A program made the translations under genes and the position numbers. Shown here piece by piece: positions 45,723 to 53,176 of a stretch of 64,000 nucleotides of DNA. Within the stretch, counting starts at the first letter, position 1. Every line of letters begins with the position of its first letter. A model generated the notes under the pieces. That model made no database searches and was not told the origin of the DNA. It saw only the letters and a program-made list of their open reading frames with translations. Source of the stretch: Paracoccaceae bacterium Fryx2 (lineage in GTDB: Bacteria; Pseudomonadota; Alphaproteobacteria; Rhodobacterales; Rhodobacteraceae); NCBI GenBank assembly GCA_032334235.1, contig JAVSGI010000003.1:1116001-1180000 (forward strand), given 5' to 3'.

Positions 45723-46430
45723 ACCTGTAACTTGATAGTCCAGAAACGTATTCTGAAAGCACATGCAGCACTGAAGTCGGGTGCGCTATCAGGATGATAC
45801 AAGTGCACTTCCGGATGGTCTCCGGTTGATCTCGAATGCCATCCGGATCATCCTGATCTCGCTGAATCGTCTGGGGAACGGGCATGGATGCTGTTGCGGG
45901 TGCCTTCTTGGAAACGTCATGACACAGATATCCGCATCATCGGGCGGACTGTCCTTCCGATGCATCCTGGAATGTCCCTGCCCCGCCAAAGGATGCGCGG
46001 ACCTTCTTCCGGATACCCCTGACATCGGTCGGCTCAAAGGGCCGCTGTTCCCGACGTGCACCTCACTGGTATCAAGGCACATTCAGTCTGCCGGCTTTCT
46101 GGATGAAGTGTCCGAAACGATTTTTGAAGGACGTTGGTTTCGAACTGCAGACCGCCGATCTGCGTCTCGGACTCCCGGTTGGACGCCGTGTCGGCTTGAC
46201 CCGGACACAGCGCCGTTGCGGCGCATCTTGTCGACCGCGAAGATCCCCAGCGATCTGGCGCGTAATGGCGATCACCGGGTGTCAGGTTGTGGCGCTGGCA
46301 ATCATCTCCCGGTCGCATTGCACCCCGGATTTCGGGGCGGTGATGATGATTGTCGACCCCCATCTCGGCCAGGCATCTTCGCCAATGACTGTGGCGTTTG
46401 CGATTTCCGGGGGGTTGGCGCGCACAAACT
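45723..46430. other. About 700 bp without a recognisable gene
   Basis: Open frames exist on both strands, but none resembles a known protein and none has a convincing RBS. Bordered by IS5-A on the left and an unrelated IS5 fragment on the right; probably a mosaic of worn fragments. Confidence 0.35.
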
Positions 46431-46841
46431 GCACAGCCGCATCCACCGCAAGGGCCACCGCAACCGGCCACTGACCGAGCGCAGCAAGCAGGGCAACCGG
46501 ACGAAGTCGAGCGTGCGCGTCCGGGACGAGCACATCTTCGGAGCGCAGGCCAGCAACATGGGCGGCGTGCTCGTGCGGACCATCGGGTTGGCGCGGGCAA
46601 AGGTGAAGATCGGGCTGAAGAACCTCACCTACAACATGCGCCGCCTCGGCCAGCTGCGGCGGCTGCATCTCGTCCCGGTGTGACCGCGGGTCATCAAGGG
46701 GACGCTCCCCCTGGACCGGCCACCGACCGGGACACCCGGATGCCGAGCCGACGCCGACCTTCAGGCCACCCGAGGACCCGCGCTACCCAGCCAAAGATGC
46801 CTCATCGACTGATCCCGTGGTGAAATGGGCCATAAATCGAG
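46431..46841 (+). pseudogene. Third IS5-family transposase fragment with its terminal end
   Basis: 46431-46683 reads HSRIHRKGHRNRPLTERSKQ, RDEHIFGAQASNMGGVLVRT and NLTYNMRRLGQLRRL, i.e. the C-terminal third of an IS5 transposase that differs from types A and B. After the stop about 150 bp lead to TAAATCGAGGTGC near 46841, the IS5-type end. The 5' part is absent. Confidence 0.75.
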
Positions 46842-46931
46842 GTGCACGACGAGCTGAACCCGATCCCGTTCCACCACCCGGATCGGCTCCGGACCGACAT
46901 CAAAAAGAACCGGAAGCAGCACGGCAGGCGG

Positions 46932-46975
46932 CTCGAACCTCGTGACAAGGCCACTCGAACCTCGTGACAAGGCCA
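46932..46975. repeat. Perfect 22-bp tandem duplication
   Basis: The unit CTCGAACCTCGTGACAAGGC plus CA occurs twice without a gap (46932-46953 and 46954-46975). It lies in non-coding debris and looks like a replication-slippage product. Confidence 0.9.
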
Positions 46976-47069
46976 CGATGAGCGAGCGCGAGCGGCGCGG
47001 GCGTTTCAACGGCGGAGCAAAAACCGGCCACTTGGCGGCGCGCGATGTTCATGCCACTGGCGCATCCGT

Positions 47070-47165
47070 CGCGTCATGAACAGGCAGATTTCGGTGAGGC
47101 TGTGGTCGTCATCGGCGGCGTCGAGCAGAAAGTGCATTTCTTCGTCATGGATCTGCCGCACGGTT
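47070..47165 (+). pseudogene. istA fragment of a different IS21-family element
   Basis: The frame reads EQADFGEAVVVIGGVEQKVH and FFVMDLPH, the region just after the first catalytic Asp in IstA of IS408/IS1162-like elements. Only about 30 codons remain. The rest of 46842-47294 has no recognisable gene; a plus-strand frame at 47176-47300 (LKGLNAAYGEGDVAFIGAID) is unassigned. Confidence 0.6.
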
Positions 47166-47294
47166 TTGCCTGCCATCGCCGTCCCGGATGCGCGCGTCGG
47201 CCAGGAATTCCTGAAGGGACTCAATGCCGCGTATGGTGAAGGTGACGTGGCTTTCATCGGGGCCATTGACGGCACCGTGACTGCGGATGTCGGC

Positions 47295-47918
47295 CTATGA
47301 CAGCGGCCTGCGCGCGACGATGTAGGGGTTCTGGCCATGGGCGCCGAAGGTGCGCTGGTCGACGATCTCGAAGCCCGTGGCGCGGACGGCCTGCGTGAAC
47401 GGCTTGATGCTCAGCGCGGTGGCGGGCGGGAACAGGCCAAACGCGCGCAACACCGGGAACAACAGACGCAGCTTCAGCCCCATGTCGGCAAAGCACCAGG
47501 TCTTGCTGATCAGCAGCCCCCCGGGCCGCAGATGCGTGTGGATGCGGGCCAGGGTGTCCGGCAGGTCGCCCACCAGATGCAGCACGTTGAAGGCGCAGAT
47601 AGCGTCGAAAGGGCCGCCGTCGAAGGAATGCCCGACGTCCGTCACGACGAACCGCAGGTTGCCGGGCGCGGGTTTCGCAGCAGCAATCCGCACCATCTCG
47701 TCGGAAAAGTCGGTGGCGGTGAACGCGGCCACTCCGGGGGCAAGCCGGATCGCGGTTCCACCTGTGCCGCAACCGATCTCCAGCACCCGGTCGGTGGCGC
47801 GCAGGCGCGAGGCGGCGTCGGCCAGCATCGCCTCGTAAGCCGCGACATCCTTGATCGGCCGCGCCGCATAGCGCCGCGCGATCCTGTTCCAGAACCGCTG
47901 GCCCTTGCTTTGTGCCAT
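47295..47918 (-). CDS. Class I SAM-dependent methyltransferase
   Basis: 207 residues from ATG 47918 (MAQSKGQRFWNRIARRYAAR), the usual start for this family. SAM-binding motif I is VLEIGCGTGGTAIRL, motif II region FDAICAFNVLHLV, then HTHLRPGGLLISKTW. The C-terminal part (GFEIVDQRTFGAHGQNPYIV) is like UbiE/phospholipid-type methyltransferases, but the substrate cannot be told. It follows the NifX-like gene by about 100 bp on the same strand. Confidence 0.82.
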   Translation of the reverse strand: MAQSKGQRFWNRIARRYAARPIKDVAAYEAMLADAASRLRATDRVLEIGCGTGGTAIRLAPGVAAFTATDFSDEMVRIAAAKPAPGNLRFVVTDVGHSFDGGPFDAICAFNVLHLVGDLPDTLARIHTHLRPGGLLISKTWCFADMGLKLRLLFPVLRAFGLFPPATALSIKPFTQAVRATGFEIVDQRTFGAHGQNPYIVARRPLS

Positions 47919-48016
47919 GTGGGCCGTCACTTTCCGAGGAGGGCCCGGTTCAGGGCGCAGGGTGTGCATTGCCGTGACACGGCCGGTCGGGACGGAAAAT
48001 TTCATCGGCACCCGGA

Positions 48017-48391
48017 TCAGGAACAGTCAGCGCAGCCGTCGTCCCCGTCATCATGATCATGCAGCGCGGCCGGGGGCAAGGTGCCCGCGGCCAGTGCTGC
48101 GGCGGCAAGTGCCGGATCGGGCTCGGCGGTGGCGACCGCCAGCACCCCGCGCGCCGCCATGCGGCGCACGAAGCCCGTACCCGCGCTGCCCGCAATCACA
48201 GCCTGTACCGCGTCCAGCGGATGCGGGCCGTCGCCCAGGAAGTTGTGGATCGCCATGTCCTTCGGCAAGTCCAACCGCCCGACCTCGCGCGCGGGTTCCC
48301 CGGCGGCGGCCTCATAGACGAGGAAGCGGCGGGTCTTGCCGGCATGGCCGGTCACGGTGCGGAAATTCTGGCTGGCGACGGCAATGCGCAT
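48017..48391 (-). CDS. NifX/NifB-type (PF02579) dinitrogenase iron-molybdenum cofactor-like protein
   Basis: 124 residues: MRIAVASQNFRTVTGHAGKT, FLVYEAAAGEPAREVGRLDL, DGPHPLDAVQAVIAGSAGTG and RRMAARGVLAVATAEPDPA form the complete small domain that binds Fe-Mo or Fe-S cofactor precursors. The C-terminal tail HDHDDGDDGCADCS is rich in metal ligands. No nif genes are near, so it is likely a general metal-cofactor carrier. Middle gene of a three-gene minus-strand group. Confidence 0.82.
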   Translation of the reverse strand: MRIAVASQNFRTVTGHAGKTRRFLVYEAAAGEPAREVGRLDLPKDMAIHNFLGDGPHPLDAVQAVIAGSAGTGFVRRMAARGVLAVATAEPDPALAAAALAAGTLPPAALHDHDDGDDGCADCS

Positions 48392-48417
48392 GGCGTGGGT
48401 CCTTTGCGACGGTCAGG

Positions 48418-48915
48418 TCAACGGGCGGCGGCTTCGAGCAGCAACGCCTGCTCGGCGGTCACCTGAAGCAGGCAGGTCGAGGCGGCCACCATCCGGTCAG
48501 GCTTGCCGAAATGCAGCATTGCCTCGAAGGTGCAACGCTGTTCGGACCAGACCGACCATGCGGTCTGGAAGTTTGCAAAGTCATCGGCCATCTTCGCCGC
48601 ACCCTTTGCGATCTGGGCCGCATGGGCCTCGTCCAGCGCCTCGGCCTTGGCCGTCATCGCTGTCCTGGCCGCGCGCAGACGGTCGGCCCACCATACCGTC
48701 TCGGCATTCAGGCAGATCGCGGCGTCGACCTCGGCCGCGCCTTTCACGGCACCAAGACAGGCGGCTGCGGCAAGCCCGATGCAGGCTTCGCGACCCGCTT
48801 CGGTAGTTGCGGCCGCAACGCAGGCGGCAGTGGGTTCGGGCGAGGGGCTGGTCTGGGCAAGCCCCGCCCCCGGCAGCGCAAGGGAGATCAGGAGCATCGC
48901 AGTTTTCATATGCAT
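48418..48915 (-). CDS. LprI/DUF1311-like secreted protein
   Basis: 165 residues from ATG 48915, with AAAGG upstream; signal peptide MHMKTAMLLISLALPGAGLA. The Cys- and Ala-rich first half (TAACVAAATTEAGREACIGL, AAACLGAV) is followed by DUF1311-like ADRLRAARTAMTAKAEALDE, FQTAWSVWSEQRCTFEAM and ASTCLLQVTAEQALLLE. The family includes the lysozyme inhibitor LprI, but most members are uncharacterised. Paired cysteines suggest periplasmic disulfides. 26 bp before the NifX-like gene. Confidence 0.72.
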   Translation of the reverse strand: MHMKTAMLLISLALPGAGLAQTSPSPEPTAACVAAATTEAGREACIGLAAAACLGAVKGAAEVDAAICLNAETVWWADRLRAARTAMTAKAEALDEAHAAQIAKGAAKMADDFANFQTAWSVWSEQRCTFEAMLHFGKPDRMVAASTCLLQVTAEQALLLEAAAR

Positions 48916-49047
48916 CGGTCTGGCCTTTTGAACAGAGACAGGCCCACCAGTGCAGTGGGTCTTCTGAATAAGCAGGAGTGCGGGCAGCCCCGCCGATCTT
49001 GCCGACCCGGCTGCCGGGCCATCTGGCATGAGGCCCCCCGCGCCGTC

Positions 49048-49062
49048 TGTGATCTGGTCACA
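49048..49062. promoter_or_regulatory. CRP/FNR-like inverted repeat upstream of the LprI-like gene
   Basis: TGTGA-TCTGG-TCACA is a perfect inverted repeat about 135 bp upstream of the 48915 start. The spacer is 5 rather than the 6 bases of the CRP consensus, so binding by a CRP/FNR-family regulator is only possible. The rest of 48916-49213 shows no gene. Confidence 0.3.
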
Positions 49063-49213
49063 GTGGCGGGCCATTCGGATTGCGCGGCGCGGCTTTTCAG
49101 ATGCGACGCCATTCGCAAGCATCCCCGCAAAATGGCACGAAGAGGTTGCACGGCAGGTGCCAGCGTCAGGGCAGACCTGCCTCAGAGTCTGATTCAAAAC
49201 TCTTGTTGTTTTT

Positions 49214-49413
49214 TCAGGCTCTTGCGAACAAGCGGGTCATGCGCCTGATATGCGCGACGAGGAGCCATGCCTTTGCGCTGGCGATGGATTTCTCCCAGTC
49301 CTTTGCCAGCCTGCGGCATCGGCCGAGCCAGGCCAACGTGCGTTCGACCACCCAGCGCCGGGGGGAGGACTTCGAATCCTTCGGCGGTGTCGGAGCGTTT
49401 GACGATCTCGATG
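49214..49413 (-). pseudogene. IS5-family (IS427-like) transposase C-terminal fragment
   Basis: Minus strand: PRRWVVERTLAWLGRCRRLA, KDWEKSIASAKAWLLVAHIR and RMTRLFARA before the stop. This is the standard ending of OrfB in IS427-group elements, including the catalytic E in VVERTLAWL. It is cut at 49413 by IS256 copy E. Confidence 0.8.
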
Positions 49414-50803
49414 GGTGGTGTCGCGGGAGTGGTGGAAATTTGAAGGCGGCGTAATCTCCGGGTGAACTGAAACCCACCCAGCCGGCGGCGCCAACCGCCA
49501 GGGAGATCACGCCATGAACGACATTACCGACAGCTCGGCCTTTTCGCTACTGCCCGACACGACCGGGTATGACCCGATCGAGGAGCGCCTGAGGGCGAGC
49601 GTCCGCGCGACCATCGAGACCATGTTTGAAGAGGAACTGGCCGAGTTTCTCGGCCGCATGCGCTACGGTCGCGGCGACGAGAAGGCGAAGGGCTATCGCC
49701 ACGGGCACCGCGAGCGGCAGCTGACCGGCACCTTCGGCACCGAAACGGTGCGCGTGCCCCGCGCCCGGGTCGAGGACGAGGACGGCAAGGCTAAGGAATG
49801 GCGCTCGAAGGCGCTGCCGCGCTACCAGCGGCTGACGAAGAAGGCCGAGGCGCTGATCGCGGCGGTCTATCTTGCCGGGACCAACACCCGGCGCGTCAAG
49901 CGGGCGCTGTTCGGGCTGTTCGAGGGCGCCGTCAGCAAGGATGTGGTCAGCCGGGCCTGGCGCAAGGTGAAGGTGGATTGGGATGCCTGGTCGGCCCGCA
50001 GCCTGGCCGACGAGGACATCGTCCGGCTGATCCTCGACGGCACCGTGATCCGGACCCGGCTGGACCGCAAGGCCACCAACATCTCGGTGCTGGCGGCGAT
50101 CGGCATCCGCCGCGACGGGCAGAAGGTATTGTTATCCATCAAGAACATGGGCGGAGAGAGCACATCTGCCTGGCGCCAGTTCCTCGACGACCTTGATGCC
50201 CGCGGTCTGAAGCGGCCCGAATTCGTCATCGTCGATGGCGCCCCCGGATTGGAAGCCGCTCTGGTCGCGCTCTGGGGCGAGGCTCTGCCGATCCGGCGCT
50301 GCACGGTCCACAAGCACCGCAACCTGCTGGCGCACGCGCCCAGGCACCTGCACGACGAGCTGACCGAGGACTACCGGGACATGATCTGCGCCGACACCGC
50401 CGCCGGGATCGAGACCCGCCGCAAGGCATTCCTGCGCAAGTGGCAGCTCAAGTGCAAGGCCGTTGCCGACAGCCTTGAAGAAGCAGGGGACCGGCTCTTC
50501 AGCTTCACCCGCCTCGATCCCTCGCAATGGAAGTCGGCCCGGACCACCAACGCCATCGAACGGCTGAACGAGGAGTTCCGCCGCCGCGTCAAGACCCAGA
50601 CCGTGCTGCCCTGCGCCGAGACCGTACCCATGTTCTGGGCGCTGCTGGCATCCGGCCAGATCCAGATGCGCAAGGTCGACGGCTGGGAGACGCTTTCCCA
50701 GCCCCTCGACCCGATACCTCTTGACGCAGCCGCCTGAGAAACCGAACCTTCACATGCCCGGACCACACCGCCAGGGAATTTCCACAGCATTCTCGACACG
50801 ACC
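49414..50803 (+). mobile_element. IS256-family insertion sequence, copy E (no target duplication)
   Basis: 1390 bp, the 407-residue subtype like copy B. Flanks TCTCGATG and TCCACCAG differ. Both sides are fragments of unrelated IS5-family transposases, so this copy marks a recombination junction. Confidence 0.92.
49514..50737 (+). CDS. IS256-family transposase (copy E)
   Basis: 407 residues, intact. It shares the VPMFWALL deletion with copy B but otherwise follows copy A (DWDAWSARS). DDE motifs [17 protein letters not shown] and [13 protein letters not shown] present. Confidence 0.95.
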   Translation: MNDITDSSAFSLLPDTTGYDPIEERLRASVRATIETMFEEELAEFLGRMRYGRGDEKAKGYRHGHRERQLTGTFGTETVRVPRARVEDEDGKAKEWRSKALPRYQRLTKKAEALIAAVYLAGTNTRRVKRALFGLFEGAVSKDVVSRAWRKVKVDWDAWSARSLADEDIVRLILDGTVIRTRLDRKATNISVLAAIGIRRDGQKVLLSIKNMGGESTSAWRQFLDDLDARGLKRPEFVIVDGAPGLEAALVALWGEALPIRRCTVHKHRNLLAHAPRHLHDELTEDYRDMICADTAAGIETRRKAFLRKWQLKCKAVADSLEEAGDRLFSFTRLDPSQWKSARTTNAIERLNEEFRRRVKTQTVLPCAETVPMFWALLASGQIQMRKVDGWETLSQPLDPIPLDAAA

Positions 50804-50965
50804 TCCACCAGGAAGGGCAACGACTGGTATTTCGGTTTGAAAGCCCACATCGGCGTGGATGCTGATAGCGGCGTCACCCAAAGCCTCGATACCTCGACGG
50901 CCAAGCTGCACGACAGCCAAGTGTGGAACGACTTGCTGCACGGCGAGGAGTCCTCGGTCTGCCGT
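50804..50965 (+). pseudogene. IS5-family transposase internal fragment
   Basis: The frame reads STRKGNDWYFGLKAHIGVDA, DSGVTQSLDTSTAKLHDSQV and WNDLLHGEES, the middle of an IS5-type transposase (IS1/IS5 DDE_Tnp_1 fold). It starts at the IS256 border and stops being recognisable near 50965. 50966-51203 shows no gene. Confidence 0.8.
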
Positions 50966-51203
50966 CAGGGCGGCGGCGTAGATGGGCGTGGTGTCAGTCA
51001 TATGCATATTCGGGTCGATTTGGTCGACCTTCCCAGTATGGCGAAAAGGGTCAGAGGCTTGGCCTGGCATGGGGCGTTCCAAAAAAGGGGCGTCCGGCTG
51101 ACCCTGTGGCGGTTGCTATGGGGTTGGCGTGGAGTCGCCACTTATATCCGACAAAAACGCTTTCCCCTAAAGCCGATTCTTTTAGTAAGGATAATGCGAC
51201 CCG

Positions 51204-52034
51204 CTACTTGCCGACAAATTCAAACGAGAATGACCGCCCCGCACCCTCTGGTGGGGCAGGAAACGGGGCCGAGCGTTGGATGTGGCTGACCGCAATCTGG
51301 TCCAACGCGGCATTGCCCGAAGACCTGATCACCTTGACCCCGGCCAACCCACCGTTCTTGGCCACGGTAAAGCCGACCACCGCCACGCCCTTGCCCGCAC
51401 CAGATTTCTTTTTGGTGGCGCGGACCTTTTTCATCACAGCCTTGGCATAGGCGGCAGACGACATCTTGGGCGCACCGCCCTTGGCTTTTTCGCCCTTTTG
51501 CGGTGCAGCAGACCCGGCCGATGCTGCGGGTTTTGCGGACTGTTTCGCAGGCTTGGTTTTGGCGATTTTCTTTTCGGACTTCTGCGGTTTTTCTTTCGCT
51601 TTGGTCTTGGCAGGCTTTGGATCGGGCTGCTTTTTGGACTTTTCAGCACTGGCCTGGTCTTGCGGTGCGGGTGGTTGTTCAACCGGCTGTGGCGGTGGCG
51701 CTTGTATCGGTATGGCAATGTTGGATTGCGACAGCACTTGCGGTTTGGGCAGGCTGATCGGCGGAACGGCGGCGGGGGCGTCAATCGCTGTGGACAGCGC
51801 GATTTCTTCGATCGGCGCAGGCGGGGCGGCCAGCGCCGGGGCCTCGTCCACCACCTGCGGGGCGGCTTCGGCAATTGCGGCGATGGCGGGGGCAGCGGGC
51901 GGCAGTTGGCCAAGGTCCAGCATCACGGGCGGCGGAGGCAGCGCGGTGATGGCCAGCGCCGCTGCCCCGGTCAGCAATGCCGCGGCGGTTGTGGCTGCGC
52001 CAAGCCAGCCAAGAACGGGAGCGCGGGGGGTCAT
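51204..52034 (-). CDS. tonB: TonB energy-transducing protein of the haem locus
   Basis: 276 residues: N-terminal membrane anchor (LGAATTAAALLTGAAALAIT), a long Pro/Lys-rich spacer (PPPQPVEQPPAP, then KPAKTKAKEKPQKSEKKIAK) that spans the periplasm, and the TonB C-terminal domain (GVAVVGFTVAKNGGLAGVKV, AALDQIAVSHIQRSAPFPAP, FSFEFVGK). It couples the proton gradient harvested by ExbB/ExbD to the outer-membrane receptor. ATGA overlap with the exbD stop; last gene of the hmuR-exbB-exbD-tonB operon. Confidence 0.92.
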   Translation of the reverse strand: MTPRAPVLGWLGAATTAAALLTGAAALAITALPPPPVMLDLGQLPPAAPAIAAIAEAAPQVVDEAPALAAPPAPIEEIALSTAIDAPAAVPPISLPKPQVLSQSNIAIPIQAPPPQPVEQPPAPQDQASAEKSKKQPDPKPAKTKAKEKPQKSEKKIAKTKPAKQSAKPAASAGSAAPQKGEKAKGGAPKMSSAAYAKAVMKKVRATKKKSGAGKGVAVVGFTVAKNGGLAGVKVIRSSGNAALDQIAVSHIQRSAPFPAPPEGAGRSFSFEFVGK

Positions 52035-52441
52035 GGGGTGGCCTCCAACCCCACAAGTGCCACTTTCAGATACCCGCCTGCGCGCAGGGCGTCCAAGACC
52101 CCCATCAGCGCCCCGTAGTCCAGGGATTGATCGGCGCGCAGGAAAATCAGGGCTTCCCGCAAGGCCCCGGTGCGGGCGTCCAGCGCGGCGGCAAGGCTTG
52201 CGACATCGACAGGCGTATCGCCCAAATGCAGCACGCGGTCAGCACGGACCGTCAGCCAAACAGGTTCCGCCGGGCGTTCGGCGGGTAGGGCGCTGCTGGC
52301 AGGCAGGTTGACCTGCACATCAACAGTGGACAAGGGGGCGGCAACCATGAACACGATCAGCAAAACCAGCATCACGTCGATAAAGGGCGTCACGTTGATT
52401 TCGCTCAACTCGTCTTCATCATCGGTCATCCGCCCGGCCAT
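52031..52441 (-). CDS. exbD: ExbD proton-channel subunit
   Basis: 136 residues. A single N-terminal helix with the essential Asp (INVTPFIDVMLVLLIVFMVA) and a periplasmic domain (VQVNLPASSALPAERPAEPV, LRADQSLDYGALMGVLDALR). It forms the energy-harvesting complex with ExbB and TonB. It directly follows exbB (start 52441, stop of exbB at 52442). Confidence 0.94.
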   Translation of the reverse strand: MAGRMTDDEDELSEINVTPFIDVMLVLLIVFMVAAPLSTVDVQVNLPASSALPAERPAEPVWLTVRADRVLHLGDTPVDVASLAAALDARTGALREALIFLRADQSLDYGALMGVLDALRAGGYLKVALVGLEATP

Positions 52442-53176
52442 TTACGCCCCCATCCTGGCGTCCAGCGCCCGGCTGAATTGCTGCTGCACCTCGGCCAGAC
52501 CATCAGAAAGGCGGTGGCGATAGGCTTTGATCCGCCGCATCAAATGGTTGTACAGGATCACCGCCGGGATGGCGGCGACCAGCCCCAGACCGGTGGCCAA
52601 AAGCGCCTCGGCAATCCCCGGGGCGACGACAGCAAGGTTGGTGGTTTTCGTCGCAGCAATCGCCAGAAAGCTGTTCATGATGCCAAACACCGTGCCAAAA
52701 AGGCCAACAAACGGTCCCACCGACCCGATTGAGGCCAGAACGCCGGTGCCCAGCCGCAGCCGTTCAACCGCGCCGGCGTCGATCCGCTCCAACATCAGGT
52801 CCAGCCGCTCGCGGGCCGAAGCCCGCAAGCCCGGCGAAACCTGCATGGGCAGGTCTGCCAACGCTGCCTGCGCCGCGCGGGCAGCCTGCGCCAAGGGGCT
52901 GTCGCCCGCAGGCCCGGAAAGCCCGTCGCCTAGTGCCTTTTGCGCCCGCCGCAAGTGCGAAAACACCAGCACCAGTTCGGCCAATTTGTAGATCATCACC
53001 GTCAGCACAACGAAGACCGCAAAGGCCAAAGACGCCATGACGCCTTGAACCACCGGATGCGCCTTGGTGACCAGTTCCATCAGGTCCGCATGGGGCACCG
53101 CAAGGGCGGCGGCGGTTTGCGCCGCCGCCCCGGATGCAAGGGTTACCCCGATCAGAACGGTCGCCGCCCTTACCAT
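52442..53176 (-). CDS. exbB: ExbB (MotA/TolQ/ExbB) proton-channel subunit
   Basis: 244 residues with an N-terminal export-type segment (MVRAATVLIGVTLASGAAAQ) and three membrane helices. The family motif regions are GVLASIGSVGPFVGLFGTVF, GIMNSFLAIAATKTTNLAVV and GIAEALLATGLGLVAAIPAV. The start overlaps the receptor gene stop by 7 nt, so it is coupled to hmuR. Confidence 0.94.
   Translation of the reverse strand: MVRAATVLIGVTLASGAAAQTAAALAVPHADLMELVTKAHPVVQGVMASLAFAVFVVLTVMIYKLAELVLVFSHLRRAQKALGDGLSGPAGDSPLAQAARAAQAALADLPMQVSPGLRASARERLDLMLERIDAGAVERLRLGTGVLASIGSVGPFVGLFGTVFGIMNSFLAIAATKTTNLAVVAPGIAEALLATGLGLVAAIPAVILYNHLMRRIKAYRHRLSDGLAEVQQQFSRALDARMGA

Noticed and set aside
45781-46683. A single 300-residue protein
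   Set aside because: Only the last third resembles an IS5 transposase; the upstream part is accidental open frame in a mosaic.
46932-46975. Start of a CRISPR array
   Set aside because: Two adjacent repeats with no spacer; no other repeats and no cas genes anywhere in the window.
48916-49197. Longer N-terminus for the LprI-like protein
   Set aside because: The upstream in-frame residues lack a signal peptide, while the signal sequence begins exactly at ATG 48915 with an RBS before it.
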